Below are positions 1 through 5,077 of a stretch of DNA of 5,077 nucleotides, piece after piece (positions within the stretch are counted from its first letter, which is position 1; each line of letters opens with the position of its first letter). The notes below the pieces were generated by a model. That model made no database searches and was not told where the DNA came from. It saw only the letters and a program-made list of their open reading frames with translations. The position numbers were made by a program, and so were the translations under genes. This DNA is from Alphaproteobacteria bacterium (GTDB lineage Bacteria > Pseudomonadota > Alphaproteobacteria > Sphingomonadales > Emcibacteraceae), in assembly GCA_013152615.1 (NCBI GenBank), contig JAADGA010000131.1:1-5077 (forward strand), given 5' to 3'.

Positions 1-10
1 CCTTCAGCGC

Positions 11-1297
11 CTACCCCCCGGCCAGAAGTTCAGCCGCAGTTTCGGCGGCAGAGCGGCCAAACACCACAATATCAAGCAGCGAATTACAACCGAGCCGGTT
101 GGCACCGTGAACCGAAACACTGGCCGCTTCGCCCGCCGCCATCAGCCCCGGCACCACCGCGTCCGGATTGCCGTCCTTGGGACAGATCACCTCGCCGCGA
201 TAATTGGTCGGAATGCCGCCCATGCAGTAATGCGCCGTCGGCAATACCGGAATCGGCTCTTTGGTGACATCAACTCCGGAAAAAATACGCGCGGATTCAG
301 AAATGCCCGGCAGCCGTTCCGCCAGCATCTCCGACGGCAGATGATTGAGATGCAGATAGATATGATCCTTGCGCGGGCCAACGCCGCGGCCCTCACGAAT
401 TTCTATGGTCATGGCCCGGCTGACGACATCGCGCGACGCGAGGTCCTTGGCCGACGGCGCATAGCGTTCCATGAAGCGCTCGCCCTCGGAATTGACCAGA
501 TAGCCGCCTTCACCGCGTGCACCCTCGGTAATCAGCATGCCGGCACCGTAAATCCCGGTTGGATGAAACTGGACAAATTCCATATCCTGTAATGGCAGCC
601 CGGCACGCAATATCATGCCACCACCGTCACCGGTACAGGTATGGGCCGAGGTACAGGAAAAATAAACCCGGCCATAGCCGCCGGTGGCGAGTACGGTAAT
701 ATTGGCGTGAAAGCGGTGCAGCGTACCATTATTCATGTCAAGCGCCATCACTCCGCAGCATTCGCCGTCAACCATAATCAGGTCGAGGACGAAATATTCG
801 ACAAAAAAGCTGGTGTCATGTTTGAGTGACTGTTGATAAAGCGTATGGAGCATGGCATGGCCGGTCCGGTCCGCGGCCGCACAGGCTCTTGGCACCGGCG
901 TCTTGCCAAAGTCGCTCATATGACCGCCAAAGGGCCGCTGATAGATCTCGCCCTTTTCCGTACGCGAAAACGGCAGGCCGAAATGCTCAAGCTCATACAC
1001 CGCTTCGGGTGCTTTGCGTACCATAAACTCGATCGCATCCTGATCGCCGAGCCAGTCAGAGCCCTTGACCGTGTCATACATATGCCACTGCCAGCTGTCC
1101 TTGCCAAGATTGCCCAGACTGGCAGCGATGCCGCCCTGTGCCGCCACGGTATGGCTGCGGGTCGGGAACACCTTGGAAATACAGGCGGTTTTAAGGCCTT
1201 TTTCTGCCATACCGAACGCCGCCCGAAGACCGGCCCCGCCGGCCCCGACAACAATGGCATCAAAAACATGATCGGTTATTTCATATGTCTTGCTCAT
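11..1297 (-). CDS. sdhA: Succinate dehydrogenase flavoprotein subunit (SdhA), C-terminus lost to a stop after a G-run
   Basis: Flavoprotein of complex II. It oxidises succinate to fumarate on covalent FAD and passes electrons to SdhB at the inner face of the cytoplasmic membrane. The visible 428 residues carry the Rossmann FAD motif GAGGAG (18-23), the [10 protein letters not shown] segment whose His49 should be the covalent FAD attachment residue, HPTG (His245), TEGARGEGG (Thr257, Glu258), SRD (Arg289), AHYCMGG (His356) and [12 protein letters not shown] (Arg401). By spacing these correspond to E. coli His45, His242, Thr254/Glu255, Arg286, His354 and Arg399. The active site is thus complete, but family members run to about 590-600 residues. 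Here a TAG (13-11) follows directly on six G (19-14), so the C-terminal helical domain is missing. Adding one base to the G-run keeps the frame open to the window edge, so a homopolymer error or real frameshift is likely. The ATG at 1297 lies 10 bp after the sdhD stop, with AGGG upstream overlapping that stop. Confidence 0.93.
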   Translation of the reverse strand: MSKTYEITDHVFDAIVVGAGGAGLRAAFGMAEKGLKTACISKVFPTRSHTVAAQGGIAASLGNLGKDSWQWHMYDTVKGSDWLGDQDAIEFMVRKAPEAVYELEHFGLPFSRTEKGEIYQRPFGGHMSDFGKTPVPRACAAADRTGHAMLHTLYQQSLKHDTSFFVEYFVLDLIMVDGECCGVMALDMNNGTLHRFHANITVLATGGYGRVYFSCTSAHTCTGDGGGMILRAGLPLQDMEFVQFHPTGIYGAGMLITEGARGEGGYLVNSEGERFMERYAPSAKDLASRDVVSRAMTIEIREGRGVGPRKDHIYLHLNHLPSEMLAERLPGISESARIFSGVDVTKEPIPVLPTAHYCMGGIPTNYRGEVICPKDGNPDAVVPGLMAAGEAASVSVHGANRLGCNSLLDIVVFGRSAAETAAELLAGG

Positions 1298-1307
1298 TTA
1301 CCAGACC

Positions 1308-1685
1308 CTATAATGCAATTTTTAAAATGGAGAAAATAGCCGCCACCGCAATGATAACGCAGCCATATAATATCAACAGCTGGAGGCAGACCTTCATCCT
1401 TTCGCTGTGAATATAATCCTCGACAATCACCTGCAGCCCCAGCCGCAGATGGTATAATCCGGCAACAATATACAGCAGCATCAGAATCGCCGATACCGGT
1501 GAAGCCAGCCATGCCCGGACGGTAAAATAATCGGCAGAAGTCATTTGCACAACCGAGGCCACAAACCAGATAACAAGCGGAATGAGCGCAACGGCCGTCA
1601 CCCTTTGTATCCAGACATTCCCGGTGCCACTTTTAGCGGAGCCGAGGCCGCGCGCCCGTCCTATCGGGGTTTTTGTCATCATCAT
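1308..1685 (-). CDS. sdhD: Succinate dehydrogenase membrane anchor subunit SdhD
   Basis: Small membrane anchor of complex II, 125 residues, with three hydrophobic segments at about 30-48, 61-83 and 99-123. With SdhC it binds heme b and ubiquinone and holds SdhA/SdhB on the membrane. The recognisable signature is WIQRVTAVALIPL near residue 25, followed by YHLRLGLQVIVEDYIHSE at 78-95. His79 matches the E. coli SdhD heme ligand His71. Asp90-Tyr91, eleven residues later, match Asp82-Tyr83 near the quinone site, with exactly conserved spacing. Its length is normal for alphaproteobacterial SdhD. The gene starts 7 bp after the sdhC stop and ends 10 bp before sdhA, consistent with one transcript. The start is ambiguous because three consecutive ATG codons (1685-1677) are present. 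Confidence 0.93.
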   Translation of the reverse strand: MMMTKTPIGRARGLGSAKSGTGNVWIQRVTAVALIPLVIWFVASVVQMTSADYFTVRAWLASPVSAILMLLYIVAGLYHLRLGLQVIVEDYIHSERMKVCLQLLILYGCVIIAVAAIFSILKIAL

Positions 1686-1689
1686 CAGT

Positions 1690-1694
1690 CTCCT
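1690..1694 (-). promoter_or_regulatory. Ribosome binding site of sdhD overlapping the sdhC stop codon
   Basis: AGGAG on the minus strand begins inside the sdhC TAG stop (1695-1693), giving TAGGAG. It is 4 nt from the first ATG of sdhD, 7 nt from the second and 10 nt from the third. Usual Shine-Dalgarno spacing therefore favours the second ATG (123-residue product), with the third (122) also possible. The overlap suggests translational coupling of sdhC and sdhD. Confidence 0.7.
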
Positions 1695-2079
1695 ATAGCA
1701 ATCCGTAACCAGCTGCCCACGACAGAATGGTGAGGATAATCGTTCCCAGAAAAACCAGAATATTGGTGCGCCGGGTGGTTACAATATCCAGACCCGCGCC
1801 GGTGTCCCAGAACAGGTGGCGCAGGCCGTTACACAGATGAAGCGTCACCGCGAGCGTAAAAGCCAGCAGGACGAGCTGTCCGACGATACTGCCCATATAG
1901 AGCTGAAACCGGGCGTAATCATCCGGCCCCGCCGCCAGCGCCATTAACCACCAGACCAGCAGTAACGTTCCGGCACCAAGGGCAACCCCTGACGCCCGGT
2001 GCAATATGGATAAAACCATATGCCCGCCCCATTTATATATCTGGAGATGCGGCGATGTTGGCCGCTTTATGATTGCCAT
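1693..2079 (-). CDS. sdhC: Succinate dehydrogenase cytochrome b556 subunit SdhC
   Basis: Cytochrome b subunit of complex II, 128 residues, the first gene of the sdhCDA run. It anchors the enzyme in the membrane and shares heme b and the ubiquinone site with SdhD. The N-terminus RPTSPHLQIYKW (6-17) is the classic SdhC start. SILHRASGV (24-32) supplies Ser24 and Arg28, matching the E. coli quinone-site Ser27 and Arg31. HLCNGLRHLFWDTG (81-94) supplies His81, matching the E. coli heme ligand His84, plus His88 and Asp92. Three membrane segments are visible at about 29-50, 62-85 and 106-127. The ATG at 2079 is preceded by GGGAG with a 6-nt spacer, a good ribosome binding site. It is separated from mch by 141 bp, so it may have its own promoter, although I could not identify one with confidence. 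Confidence 0.95.
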   Translation of the reverse strand: MAIIKRPTSPHLQIYKWGGHMVLSILHRASGVALGAGTLLLVWWLMALAAGPDDYARFQLYMGSIVGQLVLLAFTLAVTLHLCNGLRHLFWDTGAGLDIVTTRRTNILVFLGTIILTILSWAAGYGLL

Positions 2080-2104
2080 TTGCTACTCCCTCTCATCAAA
2101 TTAT

Positions 2105-2122
2105 GCGGCATGACCATACCGC
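2105..2122. promoter_or_regulatory. Imperfect palindrome in the sdhC leader, possible operator
   Basis: GCGGCATG-AC-CATACCGC is an inverted repeat with 8-bp arms, 7 of 8 positions paired, around a 2-bp centre. It ends 26 bp before the sdhC start codon. It has no following T-run and the loop is too short for a typical terminator, so a protein-binding dyad is the better reading. The rest of the mch-sdhC gap (2080-2220) holds the sdhC ribosome binding site and only weak promoter resemblance: TTGCTC, a 17-bp spacer and TAAGAC on the minus strand, three of six matches in each box. I see no rho-independent terminator behind mch, so readthrough into sdhC is possible. Confidence 0.3.
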
Positions 2123-2220
2123 GCCTGCATAAATACCATCTTATTCCTTGTCTTAAAACGATTATTTCCCAAGAGCAAGAATTTCATTGATATATCCGTA
2201 TAAATCTTCCGTGTTTTCCC

Positions 2221-3276
2221 CTAAAGAATTTTGGCAACCAACAGCCACAGATCAAGATCGAGCAACACCGCCGGATCATATTTACCGTCGTCAGTCTTAT
2301 AGCTAAAATCATCTGCGGTCTTGTTTTTCAATGCCACCAACCGGCATCTGAGCGCCGCCAGATCGGGACGGGACGCTATTTCAGCCTTGGCCACCACCTC
2401 TGACCAGGCGTAAATGGTATCCCCGGCAAGTGCCGGATTAACATGGCGTCCGCCGTTGATAGCGAGGATATTATGGGCGTTGGCCAGACCGTTAAAGCTC
2501 AGGGCGCGGGCCAGTGAGATGATATGGCCGCCGTAAACTATTCTTTCGCCGAGTCTGCCCGCTTTCATCGCCTGAAGATTAAAATGGACCTTGGCGGTAT
2601 TCTGATAAAGCCGGGTCGCCAGCATATGGTCCGCCGCCTCTATGGTCATACCGTCAACATGATTGATCTTGTCGCCAACCGTATAATCCTGCCACATTTT
2701 GCCGGAACCGGCCAGATCGCTGTCATAGTCCTGAAAGTGAAGATTCTGCGGGATAACCAGATCTTCGGCGGCAACAACAGCAGCAAGTTCCGGGATCACG
2801 GTTGCCACCGCCGGACTGGCGGCGTCGCGTTTGTTCACCATTACCCAGCGCACATATTCGACAACTTTCTCGTTCCGCTGGTTAGTGCCGGTTGTGCGGA
2901 CATAAACATTGCCGGTGCGCCCATTCGAATTTTGTTTCAGGCCGATTACCCGGCTCACCGCCGACAACGTATCGCCCGGATAGACCGGGGTGCAGAACCG
3001 GCATTCCGCATAGCCCAGATTGGCGACGGCATTGATCGAAATATCCGCCACCGTCTTGCCGAAAATAATATGAAAGGTCAGCAGATCATCCACCGGCGCG
3101 CGCTCAAGACCGCAATCCCCGGCAAAGACATCGGAAGACTGCAAGGCAAAGCGCATGCCGTAAAGCGCCGAATAGAGGCTGACATCACCGGTGGTGACCG
3201 TCCGGGGGGTGGCATGGCGGATCACCTGTCCAAGGGAGAAATCTTCAAAATAATTACCGTGGGCGCGGTTGGTCAT
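2221..3276 (-). CDS. mch: Mesaconyl-CoA hydratase (beta-methylmalyl-CoA dehydratase), double MaoC/hotdog protein
   Basis: Reversibly hydrates mesaconyl-C1-CoA to (2R,3S)-beta-methylmalyl-CoA, a late step of the ethylmalonyl-CoA pathway; cytoplasmic. The 351-residue product contains two MaoC-like hotdog halves, roughly 8-165 and 190-345. Stretches I recognise from the R. sphaeroides enzyme (about 343 residues) include NAVANLGYAECRF (82-94), VYPGDTLSA (98-106), IGLKQNSNGRTG (111-122), YVRWVMVNKRD (141-151), HVDGMT (206-211), LATRLYQNTAKVHFN (219-233), YGGHIISLARALSFNGLAN (248-266) and GKYDPAVLLDLD (331-342). QNTAKVHFN and YGGH correspond to the hydratase active-site region of the C-terminal half. 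A start 63 bp further upstream (3339) is open but would overlap mcl2 by 62 bp. The chosen ATG has GGAGG 6 nt upstream and begins the homologous sequence. It lies 1 bp after the mcl2 stop. The gene is called meh in some literature. Confidence 0.93.
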   Translation of the reverse strand: MTNRAHGNYFEDFSLGQVIRHATPRTVTTGDVSLYSALYGMRFALQSSDVFAGDCGLERAPVDDLLTFHIIFGKTVADISINAVANLGYAECRFCTPVYPGDTLSAVSRVIGLKQNSNGRTGNVYVRTTGTNQRNEKVVEYVRWVMVNKRDAASPAVATVIPELAAVVAAEDLVIPQNLHFQDYDSDLAGSGKMWQDYTVGDKINHVDGMTIEAADHMLATRLYQNTAKVHFNLQAMKAGRLGERIVYGGHIISLARALSFNGLANAHNILAINGGRHVNPALAGDTIYAWSEVVAKAEIASRPDLAALRCRLVALKNKTADDFSYKTDDGKYDPAVLLDLDLWLLVAKIL

Positions 3277-3277
3277 A

Positions 3278-4153
3278 TCAGGCCTCCATCGCGGTGATGG
3301 CTGCGGATAATGCCACCAGTCTGCGGGCATTTTCAACATGCAGATTTTCGATCAGCCTGCCATCAACCAGCACCACCCCCTGTCCCTGTTGTTCGGCCTC
3401 GGCAAAGGCCGCGATAATCTGGCGGGCATGATCGAGTTCAGCCGGTGACGGCGCAAAAACCTCGTTGGCGGCGGCCAGCTGTTTTGGATGAATCAGGGTT
3501 TTGCCGTCAAAGCCGAATTCAAGCCCCTGATGGCAACTGGCGCGAAAGCCGTCATCATCATTCAAATCCAGATAAACCCCGTCAAGAATATCAATATTTT
3601 CCGCCCGGGCCGCGAGCAGACACAGGCTTAAACTGGTTATCACCGGCAGCCGCGTCGCGGTATGATGGGCGTGCAAATCCTTGACCAGATCGCTGGTGCC
3701 CATGACAAAACAGCCGAGCTTGCCCGAACTTTCGGCGATCTCTTCAGCATGGAGCATGGCGCGCGGCGTTTCCATCATGCACCAGATTCTGGTCCGGTCG
3801 GCGGCTCCGAATTCGGCCATCAGTTTTTCCACCTGCTGCACCATGGCCGCAGTCTCGACCTTGGGCAGTAAAATAGCGTCCGGCCCGGCGGCACAGGCGG
3901 CCACAAGGTCGTCCCGCCCCCACGCACTGTCCAGACTGTTAATGCGGATAATCAGTTCGCGCGCGCCATAATCACCGGTTTTCACCGCGTCACAAACCAG
4001 CGTGCGCGCCGCCGTCTTGGCCGCGACCGCCACCGCATCCTCAAGGTCGAGAATCAGGCCGTCCGCCGCCAGCGATTTCGCCTTTTCCAACGCGCGCGGG
4101 TTGGAGCCGGGCATATAGAGAACACTGCGGCGGGGTCTGGTCTCGGGTGTCAT
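3278..4153 (-). CDS. mcl2: HpcH/HpaI-CitE family protein, probable (3S)-malyl-CoA thioesterase (Mcl2-like)
   Basis: A 291-residue TIM-barrel protein of the citrate-lyase beta/malyl-CoA lyase family. Family landmarks are RSVLYMPGSNPRALEKA (9-25), LILDLEDAVA (33-42) with Glu38/Asp39, IRIN (69-72) with CoA-site Arg70, LLPKVE (95-100), MMETPRAM (126-133) with Glu128, MGTSDLVKDL (151-160) with Asp155, and GFDGKTLIHPKQ (214-225). Glu128 and Asp155 should be the Mg2+ ligands. The N-terminus, GTSDLVKDL and the tail GQGVVLVDGRLIENLHVENAR resemble R. sphaeroides Mcl2, which hydrolyses (3S)-malyl-CoA to malate, more than the longer (about 318-residue) lyase Mcl1. Cleavage of beta-methylmalyl-CoA cannot be excluded from sequence alone. 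It is the first gene of the minus-strand cluster, one base from mch, which supports a role in the ethylmalonyl-CoA pathway. An AAGGA motif precedes the ATG by about 9 nt. Confidence 0.85.
   Translation of the reverse strand: MTPETRPRRSVLYMPGSNPRALEKAKSLAADGLILDLEDAVAVAAKTAARTLVCDAVKTGDYGARELIIRINSLDSAWGRDDLVAACAAGPDAILLPKVETAAMVQQVEKLMAEFGAADRTRIWCMMETPRAMLHAEEIAESSGKLGCFVMGTSDLVKDLHAHHTATRLPVITSLSLCLLAARAENIDILDGVYLDLNDDDGFRASCHQGLEFGFDGKTLIHPKQLAAANEVFAPSPAELDHARQIIAAFAEAEQQGQGVVLVDGRLIENLHVENARRLVALSAAITAMEA
3283..3287 (-). promoter_or_regulatory. Ribosome binding site of mch inside the end of mcl2
   Basis: GGAGG on the minus strand lies in the last codons of mcl2 (ATG GAG GCC TGA), 6 nt before the mch ATG at 3276. 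The two genes are joined as TGA-T-ATG. This strong, well-spaced site decides the mch start against the upstream ATG at 3339 and implies translational coupling of the two enzymes. Confidence 0.8.
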
Positions 4154-4215
4154 ATGAGGATTTCCTTACTGCTTTTGATATATTATTTCTTTGTACATAT
4201 CATTTTTGTAACATG

Positions 4216-4244
4216 TTTATATATTCTATTCTTATCCGTGGCAA
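4216..4244 (-). promoter_or_regulatory. Sigma70-type promoter for mcl2-mch (possibly sdhCDA)
   Basis: On the minus strand a -35 box TTGCCA (4244-4239, 5 of 6 matches to TTGACA) and a -10 box TATAAA (4221-4216, 5 of 6 to TATAAT) are separated by exactly 17 bp. The predicted transcript start is near 4209, giving a leader of about 55 nt before the mcl2 ATG. This is the best promoter-like sequence I found in the window, and it is correctly placed and oriented for the minus-strand cluster. Confidence 0.65.
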
Positions 4245-4255
4245 GATGCTGCGTC

Positions 4256-4286
4256 GCAATATTGTTTAGATGTAAAATCATATTGC
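4256..4286. promoter_or_regulatory. Inverted repeat GCAATAT/ATATTGC upstream of the mcl2 promoter, possible activator site
   Basis: Perfect 7-bp arms GCAATAT (4256-4262) and ATATTGC (4280-4286) are separated by 17 bp. The element starts 11 bp upstream of the -35 box, and its centre is near -62 relative to the predicted start of transcription, a position typical for activators. A smaller dyad, TGCGTCGCA, sits next to it at 4250-4258. No known regulator motif is recognised, and 7-bp arms at this distance could arise by chance in AT-rich DNA. Confidence 0.3.
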
Positions 4287-4312
4287 TTTCGGCCGCGGCT
4301 TGGTTAAAACTG

Positions 4313-4408
4313 GCCCGATAATTTTACCACCCGATAATCTTCTAACCCAGTAATTTTCTAACCCAGGGATTTTCTAACCCAAAGATTTTCTAATCCAGTA
4401 ATTTTACC
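4313..4408. repeat. Six tandem copies of a 16-bp unit upstream of the M28 peptidase gene
   Basis: Six contiguous units start at 4313, 4329, 4345, 4361, 4377 and 4393, with rough consensus ACCCAGTAATTTTCTA. Units 2-5 end in TTCTA, while the first and last both end in AATTTTACC. Units 1 and 2 share CCCGATAAT. Variation is mostly at unit positions 5-8. The array lies in the noncoding divergent region, ends 16 bp before the peptidase ATG at 4425, and abuts its AAGGGA ribosome binding site (4411-4416). The 16-bp period does not match the DNA helical repeat. Function is unknown: possibilities include repeated binding sites, a slippage-prone promoter spacer, or neutral expansion. I found no convincing -35/-10 pair for the peptidase gene, so its promoter may lie in or just before the array. 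Confidence 0.9.
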
Positions 4409-4424
4409 ATAAGGGATAATAGTT

Positions 4425-5077
4425 ATGACTCAGCTGAAAACAGCCTCATTCGCCGGACAATTGGTGATCGGGATAATGTTGATCACCGGACCGGCTGCGG
4501 CCAGCCCCCTGTCCGATCAGGATTTAAGCCAGATTAAACAACTCGAACAAACAGCACTTAAATCTAATCTCGCCTATAGGATTGATGAATCTCTCAGCAC
4601 CGAGGTCGGTTCGCGACGGCTCGGCACCGCCGGCAACCGCAACAGCATCACCTGGGCGGTCGCCAAAATGAAACAGCTCGGCTTTGACAAGGTCTGGACC
4701 GAAAAGGTCAGCCATAAAGGCGCATGGATCAGAGGCACCGCCGAAGCCCGCATTTTGACCCCTTACCCCCAGAAAATGGTGGTGATTGCGCTCGGCGGCA
4801 GTGTCGGTACGCCGAAGGACGGCATTCGGGCGAAGGTGGTGGAATTTAAGAATTTTGCTGCCCTTAAAGCCGCCGCTCCCGGCAGTCTCAAGGGCAGGAT
4901 TGCCTTCGTTTCATTCCGCATGGCGCGTAAAATTGACGGCTCCGGCTATCGCCCGGCGGTCAAAAGCCGGGTCAAAGGACCAAGCGTTGCCGCCGAAAAA
5001 GGCGCCCTTGCCCTGCTCATCCGCTCGGTCGGCACCGATAATAACCGGCTCGGCCATACCGGCATGCTTGATTATGC
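4425..5077 (+). CDS. Secreted M28-family metallopeptidase, carboxypeptidase Q/PGCP-like, 3' end cut by window
   Basis: N-terminal 217 residues of a probable exported zinc aminopeptidase/carboxypeptidase; the frame is open to the window edge. Residues 1-26 look like a signal peptide: Lys5, a hydrophobic stretch 13-21, then GPAAAS with likely cleavage after Ala26. The following region resembles human carboxypeptidase Q: VGSRRLGTAGN (61-71), KMKQLGFDKVWTEKV (81-95), an RGTAEARILTP stretch (103-113), and IALGGSVGTPKDGI (121-134). Next comes a protease-associated (PA)-like segment, about 135-217, with GRIAFVSF, GPSVAAEKGALALLIRSVGTD and HTGMLDY. The di-zinc catalytic domain would follow beyond position 5077, so activity cannot be judged. 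AAGGGA lies 8 nt before the ATG. Divergent from the mcl2-mch-sdh cluster, it has no obvious link to it and probably serves extracytoplasmic peptide turnover. Confidence 0.85.
   Translation, partial: MTQLKTASFAGQLVIGIMLITGPAAASPLSDQDLSQIKQLEQTALKSNLAYRIDESLSTEVGSRRLGTAGNRNSITWAVAKMKQLGFDKVWTEKVSHKGAWIRGTAEARILTPYPQKMVVIALGGSVGTPKDGIRAKVVEFKNFAALKAAAPGSLKGRIAFVSFRMARKIDGSGYRPAVKSRVKGPSVAAEKGALALLIRSVGTDNNRLGHTGMLDY

Noticed and set aside
107..592. 161-codon open frame on the + strand
   Set aside because: Antisense to the FAD/succinate-site region of sdhA; no recognisable motif.
833..1339. 168-codon open frame on the + strand
   Set aside because: Antisense to the conserved N-terminal part of sdhA and running into sdhD; a shadow of GC-biased codons.
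2105..2122. Rho-independent terminator after mch
   Set aside because: The stem has a 2-nt loop and no following U-run in the minus-strand transcript, and it lies about 100 bp past the mch stop.
2524..3297. 257-codon open frame on the + strand
   Set aside because: It lies antisense to mch, a clear family member. Its translation shows no recognisable domain and there is no sign of its own promoter.
3277..3339. Alternative 372-residue start for mch
   Set aside because: The extra 21 residues are encoded within mcl2 in another frame and show no family similarity; the ATG at 3276 has a well-spaced GGAGG.
4313..4408. CRISPR array or telomere/G-quadruplex-like element
   Set aside because: Units are contiguous with no spacers, so not CRISPR. 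The GGG tracts are 13 nt apart, too far for a stable quadruplex to be claimed.
4524..4715. 63-codon open frame on the minus strand
   Set aside because: Antisense to the peptidase gene, which has a signal peptide and carboxypeptidase Q-like sequence.

Overview
The window looks like chromosomal DNA of an alphaproteobacterium. The SdhA, SdhC and SdhD sequences are of the alphaproteobacterial/mitochondrial type, and the mesaconyl-CoA hydratase and Mcl2-like protein resemble, from memory, the Rhodobacter sphaeroides proteins. The order cannot be fixed from this window. I see no mobile element, tRNA, rRNA or CRISPR.

Layout, left to right on the + strand: positions 1-4153 hold five genes on the minus strand, transcribed right to left as mcl2 (4153-3278), mch (3276-2221), sdhC (2079-1693), sdhD (1685-1308) and sdhA (1297 towards the left edge). 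sdhB would be expected beyond position 1. A 271-bp AT-rich divergent intergenic region (4154-4424) carries a good sigma70-type promoter for the minus-strand cluster, a 7-bp inverted repeat just upstream of it, and an array of six 16-bp tandem repeats that abuts the ribosome binding site of the gene on the other side. That gene (4425 to the right edge, + strand) is the start of a secreted M28-family metallopeptidase of the carboxypeptidase Q/PGCP type. It is cut by the window edge.

How the genes work together: mcl2 and mch belong to the late part of the ethylmalonyl-CoA pathway for acetyl-CoA assimilation. Mesaconyl-CoA is hydrated to beta-methylmalyl-CoA, which is split to glyoxylate and propionyl-CoA. 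Glyoxylate plus acetyl-CoA then gives malyl-CoA, and a thioesterase hydrolyses that to malate. Propionyl-CoA ends up as succinyl-CoA/succinate. Succinate dehydrogenase (SdhCDAB) oxidises this to fumarate in the membrane, feeding the quinone pool. The cluster therefore places succinate- and malate-producing assimilation steps next to the enzyme that consumes succinate. mcl2-mch are tightly coupled (1-bp gap), as are sdhC-sdhD-sdhA (7 and 10 bp). A 141-bp gap between mch and sdhC holds an imperfect palindrome but no convincing terminator or promoter.

The main oddities are an in-frame stop in sdhA directly after a run of six G, about 160-170 residues before the expected C-terminus and only 10 bases from the window edge, and the tandem-repeat array upstream of the peptidase. 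No wholly new system is evident; most of the coding content is recognisable central metabolism.
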